NCBI GenBank assembly: GCA_002150815.3 | Contig: NDFF03000029.1 | Location: 186,001 to 250,000 of the forward strand | DNA: 64,000 nucleotides | From: Grammothele lineata | Lineage: Eukaryota; Basidiomycota; Agaricomycetes; Polyporales; Polyporaceae | Reading direction: 5' to 3' | Shown: one piece after another, positions 1-11,234 of the stretch | Position numbering within the stretch: the first letter of the stretch is position 1 | How the letters are laid out: every line of letters starts with the position of its first letter | Notes under the pieces: model-generated | What the model was told of the DNA's origin: nothing | The model's database searches: none | The model's input: only the letters and a program-made list of their open reading frames with translations | Made by a program: the position numbers and the translations under genes

Positions 1-1789
1 CGTAGGGGAAGAGGATATGAATTTGCGGACTGACATCCACACAAGCAGCAGGATCGCGCTGAGTGCAAACGCAGAGAAGGCCTGTGCGGTACCGCTCATG
101 CTGAACAACCCGAACGGCTCGTCGGACAGCTGCGGATGCCCGGACCCATTCGACCCGCCTACAGGTGGGCGGATTGACCGATTGTTGACATCGATGGGCA
201 AAGGTAACAGGGGGTCGTCGTCAGGCTGCCCCGCGCCGTGGTCGTTGTAGTTCCCGGGAGGTGTGGTAGTGGATGGGAGGGATGGCGCACCGTCAAGCAG
301 CCGGCTCAAACGGGACTGGCTGTCTGATCCTAGTTTCTTCACTCCCGTGAGGCAACGGACATCCAAAGACCCGTTCAGGCAGCGCTCCCTGAGCTTGCGC
401 GCCCTCGCTATGCGCTTCACGCTGTCAACGTCTGGTGGAAGGTCACCCTCGTAGTCATACGGAGGTTCGGAGTGGGCGTCTGGTGGGGGGTCGATGGAGC
501 GCAGATGACGCTCATTTCCTGCGTTAGAGTCGCCAAAGACGACGAGTGGGAACCGGTCTGGGCTCATCGCATACAACGAACCGCTTTCTTCGACGAGCCC
601 GACGTATGCAGCGTCTAGGTTCGGAAGCTGCTGATGCTGGGCAGCGGAGGTGAGGTCGGGGAAAAGCTCTTCAAGACGTGGTTGCGGCTGCAGAAGAACG
701 AATGGCTGTTCGCGCTTAGGGGACTTCAGCACGTCGAAAGTGGCCACGCTAAGCTGGCCTGAGTAAAGTTGGGCCAATAACATGATAGACAAAAACTCAC
801 ATAGGGTTATGGAATTCTTGAGACCACAGAGGACGAGCATTGAGCGGAACGTCGGAAGAGTCTGCGTTTGCCGCTTTGAAGGACATGATCTTGCCTGTAG
901 GGAGAGACTGGATGTACTGGTCGTCCGCAGTATGCAGATATAATCCTTGGAGAGCATGATCCTGGTTGTTTGGGCCGTATGTTGAGAATGATAGCCTCTG
1001 TATATGCGGGCGAGCGCCGGAGGACTTTGGGGGGTTGGTACGGATAGCCAGGTGATAGTCTTGGGGGTATTAGGAGCGAGTCGATCATGCAATATATGCA
1101 AAAGACATACCTGTGCGACCGATGTAGACTTCTCGGGCTGGTGAAGTCAACTTGGGAGGCTTCGTGCCGTCCAGTTCATCCAAGTCGACGTCCTCCGGAG
1201 CGTCCACCATGTCTTCGAACGGCTGCCAAGGACATTTGGGGTCTACGGTAGCCTTGATCTTTCCTGTCTCTAGCTCCACTAATAGCAGAGAACTCTCTTT
1301 GCTGCCAACAAAAACCCTGTTGTCGTTGTCACCAGAGAAGCTGAAGGGAGACATGTCTACAAGCTGGGCCATGGAAAAGGGAAGACGCTGAAGGGGACTT
1401 TCGGGAGAAGACATTACATAGATGTCGCCTGACTGGGGTTCAATGACGTAAATCTCCCTTCGGACGTCGTCGTCGTCGGTGAGGTCTGGGTCGACGTCTG
1501 GGTGTTCCGTGCGAACAAGAGGACCGAAGGAGGCGGGGGCAGGGCCAGAGGAAGCCATGGACCATATTGGCCGACCGGAGGTTCTGTTGAGCGCATGGAG
1601 CTTGCCGTCGACCGAGGCGACGAGGACTATGTCGAGGAGCTCGAGGTCATCGTGGGCAGGGAATGTGCGGCCGTCCCGGACGACATGAGCGGTGAGCTCC
1701 TTTCCGGTACCGGCGCGGAGGGAGAGAACTTCAGCGAGACATAGGCCAGAGGTAATGAGGAAAAGAGAGAGGGCAAGGATTGGATTCAT
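1..1789 (-). CDS. IRE1: IRE1-type unfolded-protein-response kinase/endoribonuclease, 5' part (partial)
   Basis: Three exons are seen on the minus strand: 1789-1111, 1059-801 and 748 to the window edge. The reading frame is maintained through all junctions (GT donors at 1110 and 800, AG acceptors at 1060 and 749). The protein starts with a signal peptide (MNPILALSLFLITSGLCLAE), followed by a beta-propeller-like luminal region with the motifs VASVDGKLHALNRTSG and IVATFDVL, typical of the IRE1 stress sensor. A hydrophobic segment around residues 540-557 (FALSAILLLVWMSV) is the transmembrane helix into the cytosol. The kinase and RNase domains must lie to the left of the window. In fungi IRE1 senses unfolded proteins in the ER lumen and splices HAC1/XBP1-type mRNA. 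The ATG at 1789 was chosen because it begins the signal peptide. Identification is by recognised motifs; the missing kinase is the main uncertainty. Confidence 0.9.
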
Positions 1790-2439
1790 TCCATGCGAGG
1801 AGCGAAGAGCCAGGAGGGAGTGAGGGGAACGGAGAGCGCAGTCGTGCGGAAATACACAGCGATCGAAGCGGACACGACAAGCGACTTCACAGCATCCGTG
1901 CCCTACGTATTGGGCGCCAAACCAGCTCCCCACCCACCTGGTGTTTGTCAAAGCGCCTACCACAATTCCCCAATGGTCTAACAGTATGATGCGTGCCTCG
2001 AAGGCTATGATTCAACTCCCTCACGAGACTTTTTCTCCTCCCACGAAAGATTTCCGAGGGTGTGTGTTCGGCATTCTGAAGCCGGCCTCCCATAGAACTG
2101 TTCATGAATATGCTCAAACAATATTGGGAGGTTTAAGGAATGAGGATGAAGATACTGCGCCAAGAGGCGGGAGCAAACGCGCGCGCCTTCGCGACAACGG
2201 TCGCGCGTGAACGCGTTCTGCTCATTACTTTCTCCACCAACATGAGCCTGCAGGTCACCACTCTTTTCAAGACAAGCACATGGCTCGCTCTCAAGAGCGC
2301 GTGGACGACAACGGCGCGACATCCCACCTCGAAGCGGACATCCCGCCCTTCTCAATGTCGCCTGGAGCGCTCGGGCGGATCATGACCTCCTCGACGCTCG
2401 TCTCCCGAGCTCGCCTGTCCTGTTCTCCACACCACTACC
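1790..2439. promoter_or_regulatory. Divergent intergenic region between IRE1 and ALDH7
   Basis: This 650-bp stretch separates two head-to-head start codons (IRE1 at 1789 minus, ALDH7 at 2440 plus), so it must contain both promoters and 5' UTRs. No clear TATA box was recognised, and no coding sequence is supported here. Several GCGCG-rich stretches lie around 2165-2215. Confidence 0.5.
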
Positions 2440-4495
2440 ATGATCACTCGGAGGACTCTTACCGCCTTGCGTCGTGCACCGCTCGCCCGCGGCCTCTCCT
2501 CGAGAGCGTCGGCCGTTCTTTCAGCCCTCGACATCCTCACTGAAACCGAACTCGCCGGAGTTTATGATGGTGAATGGACGGGGTCAGGAGAGGTGATCCA
2601 GAGCATATGCCCGACGACGGGCGAGGTTCTCGCGAGGGTCAAGTCGGTGCGTATCTACTAAATGCGCCAGTGACTGTTCGTGTGAATTCAGCATTGCTAC
2701 CGTATTCAGGCCACACCCTCCGAGGTCCAACGGGCACTCGAGCGGTCGCGGGATGCATACAAAGTCTTGCGAAGCGTTCCCGCGCCCAAACGTGGAGAAG
2801 TACTCCGTCAGATCCGTGAGGCGCTTGCTGCAAAGGTGGGCAGTTCTTCCCCCTTTGCTGTCTTGCTATTTGGCGGGCATGCTCACCATTTACACGTGTA
2901 GAGAGATGACTTGGGTGCATTGATTTCTTTGGAAATGGGAAAGATTCGGACGGAAGGAGAGGGCGAAGTGCAGGAGTTTGTTGACATCGTGCGTCTGTCT
3001 GGCTTAACTCCACGGGACGTTGTACATGAACTTCACAATAGGCCGACTACGGCGTGGGGTTGTCGCGGATGATGAACGGCAGGGTCGTGGCATCCGAACG
3101 GCCAGGCCATAGCATCCTCGAAGGTACGACCGATTCCCGTAGGAACACTCGACCCATGCTCATTGTACGGCAGTCCCCAATCCCTTGGGAGTGGTCGCGG
3201 TCCTCTCCGCGTTCAACTTCCCTGTTGCCGTGTACGGCTGGAACTTGGCACTTTCCTTTGCGGCGGGTAACGCCACCATCTGGAAGCCTGCACCGAGCAC
3301 GCCCCTCTGCGCCATCGCCGTCACGAAGATCGTCTCGCAAGTGCTGGAGAAGAACGGCATTCCCGGTGCCGCCGCGGGTCTCGTCACGGGTGGGAAGAGC
3401 GTGGGGGAGAGCGTCGTGGGCAGCACTGGTATCGACATGGTCTCGTTCACCGGTAGTGAAGCCGTCGGCCGTGAAGTGGGCAAAGCAGTCCAGTCGCGTT
3501 TCGGAAAAGTTCTCCTTGAGCTGGGCGGAAACAACGGTAAGTCTACTCTTCCTTAGTCCTGCCGCCTTCACTAATTCTTCTCCCACAGCTGCGATCGTCA
3601 TGCCTGACGCAGATCTCAACATGGCAGTCCCGGCTGTTTTCTTCGGCGCTGTCGGCACCGCCGGCCAGCGCTGCACGTCCACCCGCCGCCTCTACCTCCA
3701 CTCCTCCGTCGTGCAGACCTTCCTCTCCCGCCTCGAGTCGCTCTACCAATCTGTCAAGCCCGGAGACCCCCTCGACCGGGCTACGCTCCTCGGTCCACTG
3801 CACTCCCGCGCTGCGGTGGACGTATACCACGACGCGATCGAACACCTCCACACTACGGGCGCCGAGGTCCTCACGGGAGGCGCAGAGTACAGGGACCTGC
3901 CTAAGCCGCTCGACGGGGGCAACTTCGTGATGCCGACGATCGCCATCCCGCAGGAGGTGAATGTGAAGGACAGGGTGTGGAGCACGGAGACGTTCGCGCC
4001 TGTGCTGAACGTCGGGGTCTTCGACGAGCTGGAGCAGGCGATTGAGTGGAACAACGGCGTCCCGCAGGTACGTTTATTCTGCCTCAGAGGTTGGACCAAC
4101 TTATTGAGAAGTGCATCTAGGGTCTGAGTAGCAGCCTCTGGACCCGTGATATGCGCAACGTTGGCAAGTGGATCGGCCCCGCGGGCTCGGACGCTGGTAT
4201 TGTCAACGTATGTGTAATAGCGCTATTCCCTTGGGGGCCATTTCTCATTCTGCTTAGGTCAATGTGGGCACAAGCGGCGCTGAGATCGGCGCCGCCTTCG
4301 GTGGAAATAAGGTGAGCAATCCGCTATAGCGTGGTGCCCGCGGTCGTTGACTGAGTTCTTGTCCAGAGCACCGGCTGGGGCCGCGAGTCCGGCGGCGACG
4401 CCTGGAAGCAATATGTGCGCTGGAGCGCGTGCACCCTGAACTTCTCGGACGAGGCACCCCTCGCGCAGGGCGTGCAGTTCTCTAATGCCGCATGA
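2440..4495 (+). CDS. ALDH7-family aldehyde dehydrogenase (alpha-aminoadipic semialdehyde dehydrogenase/antiquitin type)
   Basis: Nine exons: 2440-2646, 2710-2835, 2902-2988, 3042-3123, 3174-3536, 3589-4067, 4121-4207, 4258-4311 and 4367-4495, giving 537 aa, the usual size for ALDH7 plus a short leader. The NAD-dependent ALDH fold is complete. It shows the motifs [12 protein letters not shown] and WKPAPSTPL, the SFTGSE Rossmann motif, the general-base Glu in LELGGNN (about residue 281), and the nucleophilic Cys in [11 protein letters not shown] (about residue 315). The end reads [12 protein letters not shown] followed by [11 protein letters not shown], typical of antiquitin. The N-terminus is Arg/Ser-rich ([21 protein letters not shown]) and could be a mitochondrial presequence; this is inference. 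Family members oxidise alpha-aminoadipic semialdehyde and other aldehydes; the substrate here is not shown by sequence. Convergent with the F-box-type gene downstream. Confidence 0.93.
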
Positions 4496-4721
4496 GCTAG
4501 TAGAGAGAATAATGATACGTTTCTTTGCTACTATGACGATAGGCGAATTCAGTCGTGCACCTGCGAGCCGCGTCAGAAGAACCCCTGGGCAGTTAACATG
4601 AGTTGAATCATACCTCCCTTATTCGCTGCGATATCAGCTCTCACTGAACGCCATGATCATGATCGGACGAGGCTACCGAACTATCCATCATATCCCCTAA
4701 AGCCCTTAGGTCTCGAACGGC

Positions 4722-6312
4722 CTACTGACCTTGTACTCCCAATATCCATTTTACGAATACGTCATAGTCCGGACATGTCTTTATATTGTCCTGTAAGTTC
4801 TCATCATGGTACTCCTTCATATGGGCGGCCATGCCTCTGACGGCCATGCTCATGTCGACCGTGAGCCGTCCGTTCTTGGACAGTTGAGGGTACAAGCCGT
4901 GCATGCGTTGCATGAGCTGAGCCTCGAGCTGGTCGTCCGAAAGGGGCAGAGAGCGAGGCATCTTCAATGTGACGAACAAGGGAGGCCTGCCATCTACTGC
5001 ACCCAACACTCAGCATAGATCACAGGCCCTAAGGCTGCGTATCGAACTGACCTGAATCAGCATACCTCTCCAAAAACTCCGCATCAACCTCGATACGTCG
5101 CAATTTCTCGGCTAAGCCACTGCAGTCGTCATCGAACGACATATCTATGACAAGTTTACGGGCGTGAACGAGAGACGGTTGGGGTGACCAGGAGCTCAAC
5201 AACTGCCGCCAGCGTACGTCCAGGGATCCAAGGAAATTGCTTGTAAACCAGTCGATCGTAATCGTCCCAAGCCTTTGAAACTTGCTTAGGTCGACCGAAT
5301 CGTTGGATATCCCTGTGACGGGATCTAGGCTTCCATATTCCTCATTGCTGAGCACGTCTCCGTTTTCATGGGAATCACCTCGGGCAGCAATAATTGGGAA
5401 GGGAAGCATTGTGCGGAATTCACGGAGGGTAGTTGGGGGGAGTGCCATGAGGAGTCTCGGTACACCATGTTCCACCATAATTCCAACCTGCAGGGAGCTG
5501 TCATCAGCACATGAATGCATGCATTTCTCGAGGTCGTCCCATGAGCGTACCTGCAGGGCCCGAAGACGCCCTAGAAACTCGGTCGCTGTGGGTATCTTCA
5601 TCTTACCGTGACGCCTCGCAATTCCTGGAAGAAGGCCAGGCTTGGACCATATGATGCACAGACAAGCGAGAATCTCAACGTTGGGGAAGGAGGAGAGTAA
5701 GAGAACAAAATCGGCGAAGTTATGGAATATCGCGCGCAAATTCAAGGAGGTTACTGTAAAGAAGGATGTCCCAGAGATTGCGCGGAATCGCGGATGAATG
5801 ACGAAACAGGGAGAGGCATAGTATTTTGGGCGTGATTCGGTCGGCCATTTGAGGTCATCAAGGTTAATCACTTCGACAGTCAAGGTAGACAGGGATGGCA
5901 ACTTGAACCGGCGGTTCAGAAGGCCAGGAAGTAAACACAGTGGAGTTTGCGTTGACTGTAAACCGCGCTTTTCGGGTGCGACAAAGATCATGTCGCTGAC
6001 ATGTCTCGTCAGGGCGGGTGCGTCGCGGAACGCGGTTGTTAGCTTTCCCAGCTGATCGACGTCGCTCACAAAGACGGCACGGAATAGCCAGGACTGTGCG
6101 CGAGGCCGCCAAGTGCTGTGTACGAGGGAGCAATCTAAGATTGTGTGGGTCCATTCATAATCGCGATATCTCATTGAGCACGAAGCGTCGAGGAATTCTG
6201 TCCACCTGGTGCAGGATTCCGGTGACCACATATATGTTCGCTCCATGCCGATAAAGTCGATGATGATCCATCAGAGTTCAATTGGTAGTTGAGGGACTGT
6301 TCGGGCCGACAT
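4722..6312 (-). pseudogene. F-box/LRR-like protein gene with nonsense codon in the F-box
   Basis: The main open frame has two exons, 6246-5052 and 4996-4722 (489 aa), starting at an internal ATG. In the same frame upstream, an ATG at 6312 begins MSARTVPQLPIEL, followed by TGA (6273-6271) and then WIIIDFIG leading directly into the open frame. LPIEL-x-WIIIDFI matches the F-box consensus LPxEIWxxIIDxL, with the TGA exactly where the consensus Trp (TGG) belongs. The rest (LDCSLVHSTWRPRAQSWLFR, then a long leucine-rich region) is typical of the large Agaricomycete F-box/LRR-like family, usually SCF ubiquitin-ligase substrate adaptors. The gene is either a recent pseudogene or is translated from 6246 without its F-box. 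No LRR repeats can be defined confidently by eye. A sequencing error at the TGA is the alternative. Confidence 0.7.
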
Positions 6313-6693
6313 CCTATCAAGATCTCGACGACGTGACGTGCACCCTGAGATATAGACAGTGAGGAAGGATCTGTATGTCGTTCTGCTTGGGGACACACCT
6401 GGGAGACGGTAAAAAGGATTAGGGATTTCTGACTCTTTTGTCGCCACGGACTCAGGCAGTATTGCGAGCGGGCGAGAGGTTGCTGTAGAGGGGACACAAC
6501 GACAGCGGTGGCCGCGTTCTGAGACTCGCCGAGCCTTTGAGACACGGTGGCAGGAGTCTGGGACCACGTCGCCGCCGGCCCGCCGGCCTGCACAGGCGCC
6601 CAACGCGCTCAATTTGCGACCTCGCTTCTATGCTTGTAACCCACTACTCTCCTTCAATCCTTAAAGCTCATTCTATTCCCCATCATCCACTAA

Positions 6694-8385
6694 ATGCCAG
6701 CTCGCGATGGTCATGATCGCACCAACAGGCGTAAATCGATTCGCGCAAGACCCAGCGCATACTCTTTCGCTCCGACAGCTAGTCCACGAATACACACCGA
6801 AGCCTGCTACAAGCGCATGATCGCACCGTCGCAAAGAGGGCGTATTTTAGCAGCCGCACTTGCTATCCTGTTGACGTCCTCGGCGACTATCTGCATTCTC
6901 TCCCTCATCTATGTATCACTCTGGTACTTCTCGGACGTCTACAAGCTTTCTGAAGTCATCGGGAACATATCTGCATCGCGCCGATATCCTCCTGCGTTGC
7001 GCCCTGAACGACCTGAACTTTCATCTGCACCTATCCGGCCTATCCCTGTCCAAACCACATACGGTCAAGCAGAGAAGTATCTCGCCTACCTTCCCCACAG
7101 CGGCTTCCACAATCAACGCGTTGCCCTCGAGAATGCCCTTTTCCTCGCCAAAGTCTCCAATCGCACACTCCTCCTGCCTCCTGTACGCCTCGGCACCCCT
7201 CTCAGCTACGTACCCTTCGACGATCTCTACCACGTGTCTGCCAACTCCACCAAAGCAGCTCTCTCTCGCTGTCTTTCCTCGGCCTCTCCTTCTGGACCAG
7301 ATGTCCCTCTCGAGTGTCTAAACTACACAGACTTCACTTACGTCCCTTGGGACTGGCTCGTCAACCTTTCCGATATCCGGCGTGAGCAATCGCTCCTCGA
7401 GGGCTGGAACTTCACTGATACCTGGCTCCTCAACGTCCTGGACATCTCTCCTGCGGACATATTCTACCTCAAAGACGCCGACCGGAACCACTATTCATTC
7501 CAAGACTTTCTCGCTCCCTCAGGCGCCAGTTTACCAGGGGGCCCACTGCGGAAATACAATGAGTCGATCCACATCGCCGCTCTCGCCCGTCGTCCGGAGC
7601 GGCTCATCCAGCTCGGAACCCTCTTCGGATCCTCGCGTCTTCACCTCCGCGCTCCGGTCAACTTCGCAGCGCGCGGAAAACTGCGCGCCCAGATGGGATT
7701 CACGAACCCACACCTTATGCGCGCGGCAGAGGCGGTGCGCGTCGCACTGGGCGACACGTATCTGGGCGCGCACTTGCGAGTCGGCGACGGGATATTCGAA
7801 TGGCGGGCGGCCGAGAACGTGCGCGCGGCGTGGTGGCGGCTCCTTCGGGGCCCGCTCGGATTCGGAGACCGTGGCGGGGACGAGACGATCGCGGCGATCG
7901 AGCGCGAGCTGTTCCCCGACGAGGAGTTCTTGCCCCCGCCGCCTGTGCCGGGCCCCGACCCGCCCGCGCTCCGCTCGCCCCTCCCCCCGCGTCCGCCGTT
8001 CCTCGTGCATTCAACGCTGGGGCGAGGCCTGAGGTGCCGGGGGCCGCTGCACACGGCGCCGCACCTGCGTGTGCTCAACGCGCCGATATACATCGCGACG
8101 GACGCGCGGGCCCCGTCGCTCGACGCGCGTCTGTGGCGGTTCGTGCGCGCGTTCCCGTGCGCGTTCTTCCTCGAGGACTTTCCCGTGCAAACCGCCGCGC
8201 TGGGCGGGTTGCGGAACGAGGCAGATGGAGTGGCTCTTGGAGAGTTCATAATGCCCTTTCTGGATGCGATGGTGGCTGGGCAGGCATGGGAGGTGGTCGG
8301 GATGGAGCAGAGCACGTTTAGCGCGTTCGTGGTGGATGTCTTGTGGCGGAAGTATCATGGGTACGAGATAGTGCAGAGGGGATGA
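6694..8385 (+). CDS. Type II membrane glycosyltransferase-like protein (GDP-fucose O-fucosyltransferase-like)
   Basis: Single-exon gene of 563 aa. A basic N-terminus precedes one membrane anchor at about residues 50-78 (ILAAALAILLTSSATICILS onward), the layout of a Golgi type II enzyme. The luminal part has YLPHSGFHNQRVALENAL (about residue 133) and GAHLRVGDGIF (about residue 359). The first resembles the nucleotide-sugar-binding start of O-fucosyltransferase-like folds (SGFxNQ), and the second resembles their HxRxGD motif. Several N-glycosylation sequons (NRT, NST, NYT, NLS, NFT, NES) fit a secretory-pathway location. A Pro/Arg-rich low-complexity insert lies around residues 405-440. Donor and acceptor are not known; the family assignment rests on these two motifs and topology only. 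It stands alone between the F-box-type gene and a gene-poor stretch. Confidence 0.7.
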   Translation: MPARDGHDRTNRRKSIRARPSAYSFAPTASPRIHTEACYKRMIAPSQRGRILAAALAILLTSSATICILSLIYVSLWYFSDVYKLSEVIGNISASRRYPPALRPERPELSSAPIRPIPVQTTYGQAEKYLAYLPHSGFHNQRVALENALFLAKVSNRTLLLPPVRLGTPLSYVPFDDLYHVSANSTKAALSRCLSSASPSGPDVPLECLNYTDFTYVPWDWLVNLSDIRREQSLLEGWNFTDTWLLNVLDISPADIFYLKDADRNHYSFQDFLAPSGASLPGGPLRKYNESIHIAALARRPERLIQLGTLFGSSRLHLRAPVNFAARGKLRAQMGFTNPHLMRAAEAVRVALGDTYLGAHLRVGDGIFEWRAAENVRAAWWRLLRGPLGFGDRGGDETIAAIERELFPDEEFLPPPPVPGPDPPALRSPLPPRPPFLVHSTLGRGLRCRGPLHTAPHLRVLNAPIYIATDARAPSLDARLWRFVRAFPCAFFLEDFPVQTAALGGLRNEADGVALGEFIMPFLDAMVAGQAWEVVGMEQSTFSAFVVDVLWRKYHGYEIVQRG

Positions 8386-9595
8386 CACCGCCGATCTCAA
8401 CATAGGTGCGTGCGCATGTGCGCGCCCGAGCTGGTCTTGGCTAACGTGTATCTCCAGTTTACCCTCGTGCCATCAGTATATGTTCGTTGTGGCAAAATTT
8501 TATTCGTCTTTGTCTCGCGGAGGCACTACGAACGGGCGAGCCTGCGTGGCGAAGGCCATCGGCAGTGAATTGACCGTTCGGCACTTGGTTGACTCTTTGG
8601 CGTGCAACGCTACCGCTCTAGACTATGTCCAGACTTCAGCATGATCTTCATACTCAACCGCCGATTGGTGAGGAAGGCGGCATCGCACAGCCGGAACCGA
8701 ACAGAGGCTCACGAACACGTACGCCGCACAAACTCGCGTCCTCAACGCGACTCGCCCTAGCTGATTTTGGGTTTCACTTGCACAGTGTTTCCTGCGCTGT
8801 ATGGAAGGCATCAGCGCAGTCCCAGTCTTCGGTGGGATTCTCCAAGAAGCTGCGAGAACGACTCGTAACTTCAGAATCTCAGTCTCCTACAAGTAAAGCT
8901 CGCGCCGATCGCGTCTCCTTCACATGGACCCTCCGGCGCGTTCTAGGCTGCAAATGCTTTCTGCCGGCCAGCCTCATCCCGCGGAGATTCGGAGCCGGAA
9001 ATGTCGACTCGTTGCTTGTGTCTACTATGGCGAGCGTGAAGAGCGGCTGTTTGGCGCCGTGCCCGCCGCGGTCAGCCTCCAGACACGGACGACATAAAAA
9101 GCCGCCTGCGATACGCGTTCGGATTCCCCAGTTCTCTTCCTTCGACCACCACCTCCCTCGCTTGACCTCTTACCTCACGCCCTTTGGCAATACCCCACCT
9201 GCATTCGCTATCTGACTCCGACGCTCTGCTGCTTTCTGGTGGCTCTTCGACCTGGGCACCATACCTTGGCGACCTCGTACCCGTGTCCTTCGACTAGACG
9301 CCCCCGAGCAGCCTACCTCTGACGACACCTCGACGCATTCTTCTGCTTACTCAGTTCTGGTCTCGTCCCCATTCGTGCTGGGTCGCACCCTACCACCGCG
9401 ACTCATGCCGGTGGTGGGGTGTGAGGAGCGCGGATGGGTACGAGATTGCTTGTTTCCCACTGTTGACTTTGGTACTAAAGCCGACACTGAAGACTACGGC
9501 CCCAATCGGGCGATGATGCGCAAAAGTGTACGGCAGAAGCTTGCTGTGGGTTTCCAAGGCTCGTCCCCCTAGTTTCCCCTTGGTTTCTCGCAGAC
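8386..9595. other. Intergenic stretch with a possible promoter
   Basis: No gene is supported here. A TATA-like ACATAAAAAG at about 9091-9101 is followed by a pyrimidine-rich tract (about 9120-9370) of the kind seen in basidiomycete 5' leaders, so this may be the promoter and leader of the tentative gene starting at 9596. An open frame at 8625-9215 has no recognisable motif and overlaps the TATA-like site, so it was not called. Confidence 0.3.
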
Positions 9596-10224
9596 ATGTC
9601 TCCACAACCACCGGTTTCCGACACCGGACATGTCGCTCCTCGGGCTTCCCTTCAAGTTCATCGTCAACCCGCTGCGGTTATAGCCTGTAAGTATCCTAGT
9701 CTGTTCCCCTTCGTCCCCGGCTGATTTCTCACGGACAGCTCACCCGTCACCCTTCAAGTCCTTCAAGGTGTATGCTCTCTTACTCTGCTTCTTCCCGGAG
9801 GGGGTTCTAACTTTTGTGGCCCAACGGAAACTTCTCTCCTTTCGCTCCCTCACTCCGTCGACCTCTTGTCCTTTCAGATCTCGGAACCCTCTGCTGTTCT
9901 CGTGCGTTTGGCTGCAACAGTCATCTTAAGGTTAGGTGAGTCCCGAGGGAGGGTGGGCGGTGCGCTTGCGCCGTCTGTCCCGGTGCAGACCTTTTCGTGG
10001 TCCTCGGGATAAGTACCTCTGCCGTCGCAAGCGGGGAGGGAAACCAACATGCGCCGAATGTCCTTTCGTCTTTCGCCTTGCTCCGGGGTGTGTTCTATCG
10101 CGGGCATTCTCTGCTCGCATTCGAGGTCGTATCTCCCGAGTCCAAGATCGCTCTCATCAACATTGAATGCGTCATTGTTACCCTCTCGTCCAGCGTTATC
10201 TTGTACTGCAGTTGGCATTGGTGA
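9596..10224 (+). CDS. Tentative small hypothetical protein
   Basis: A four-exon model (9596-9686, 9739-9767, 9878-9935, 9989-10224) uses canonical GT-AG introns (GTAAGT, GTGTAT, GTGAGT donors; CAG acceptors) and gives one open frame of 137 aa. The final exon reads LLRGVFYRGHSLLAFEVVS and IALINIECVIVTLSSSVIL. Two hydrophobic stretches (VLVRLAATVILRLDLFVVLG and IALINIECVIVTLSSSVILYC) could be membrane segments. I recognise no family. The support is only the coherent splice pattern, the TATA-like site upstream and a pyrimidine-rich leader; it may be a chance construction or a fragment of a decayed gene. Confidence 0.3.
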
Positions 10225-11234
10225 TTCCGTGCTCCAGGAGTCTGTATGCACTATTAGTATATACTATACTTCGTGTTTCAGAATGTGTATGTACAACCTC
10301 CTCTACATAACTGTCAATCCTCCCCTTTGGCGGTCACTTCTCCGAGACTGTTCTGTCAGTTGGGATGCTCACCAGTACTAGTTGCGCGGTGTTCAAGTTG
10401 TCGCAAACCCGGTCTGAGTCGCGCACGTTCCAGCCCTTGCGATCAGGTGACCCAGTGTTTGAATCTCCGCTGAGGACGCGGCTAGAATTTAGGCGCCTTT
10501 CCTGCCCCTTCGTTGGTTGAACTGCGTCCTGGGACTCGACGTTACATGCATGCCGTTGTTTACTCATTCCTTATTGAAAGTCGTGGCGGTATGCTCTGTC
10601 TGTCGCCTCTTCCTCTGGCCATTCATTCATCAGGGATGACTGAAGCGAGTCGCTGTGAGATTGTCTTCCATTTGAATTTAGTGATGCTGATCAAGGCTGC
10701 TGTGTACCGACTTAGCAGTGAACTTCAACCTCTATTGGCAGGAACCAGATTTGTGGCACAGATTATGATATGAGGCGGTAATTATCTGGATGATGGTATG
10801 AACCTGTGATTCAAATGGCGGGGGAGATTTGCCCAAGCGCGCAATGCGAAGTTTCGCTCTCACGTCGGAGAAGAGGAAGAATTGGATGCAATACGCAGTA
10901 TCCAGAGACCAGATCAATGACGGAAGTATCCCTCGCAGCGACCCCACAATGCCTGAAGGCTCCAGCTGCTGTGTATCAAAATTAGTATGCTCATCTTTTT
11001 GATGTTCTCGGAATTGCTCACCGTTACGACAGATTCCTCTCATGGGAAGCACTAAGCCCCACGCATGATATTCCGAGTACCCGTGATATAAGCCTCCGAA
11101 CGATCCGCGAAGCCCTTTTACAGAACGGGGATGGTCGTAGACCGTTCGATCTGCCTTCAAATTCAAGCCCTCGTATCCGGCGACCCCCCACAAATAGTAC
11201 CCCTCTCGACTGTACCGTCTACGTCCCAGGAAAC
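10225..11234. other. Intergenic stretch upstream of the DUF6533 array
   Basis: About 1 kb without a supportable gene. The minus-strand open frame at 10732-11250 encodes no recognisable motif. The last few hundred bases should hold the promoter of the first DUF6533 gene; CAAATAGTA at about 11189 is only a weak TATA-like candidate. Confidence 0.3.

Noticed and set aside
6271..6273. TGA in the F-box gene read as selenocysteine
   Set aside because: Fungi of this group are not known to have the selenocysteine machinery, and the position is a conserved Trp in F-boxes; nonsense mutation is simpler.
8625..9215. 196-aa plus-strand open frame after the glycosyltransferase-like gene
   Set aside because: No motif, no clear splice structure, and a TATA-like site lies within it.
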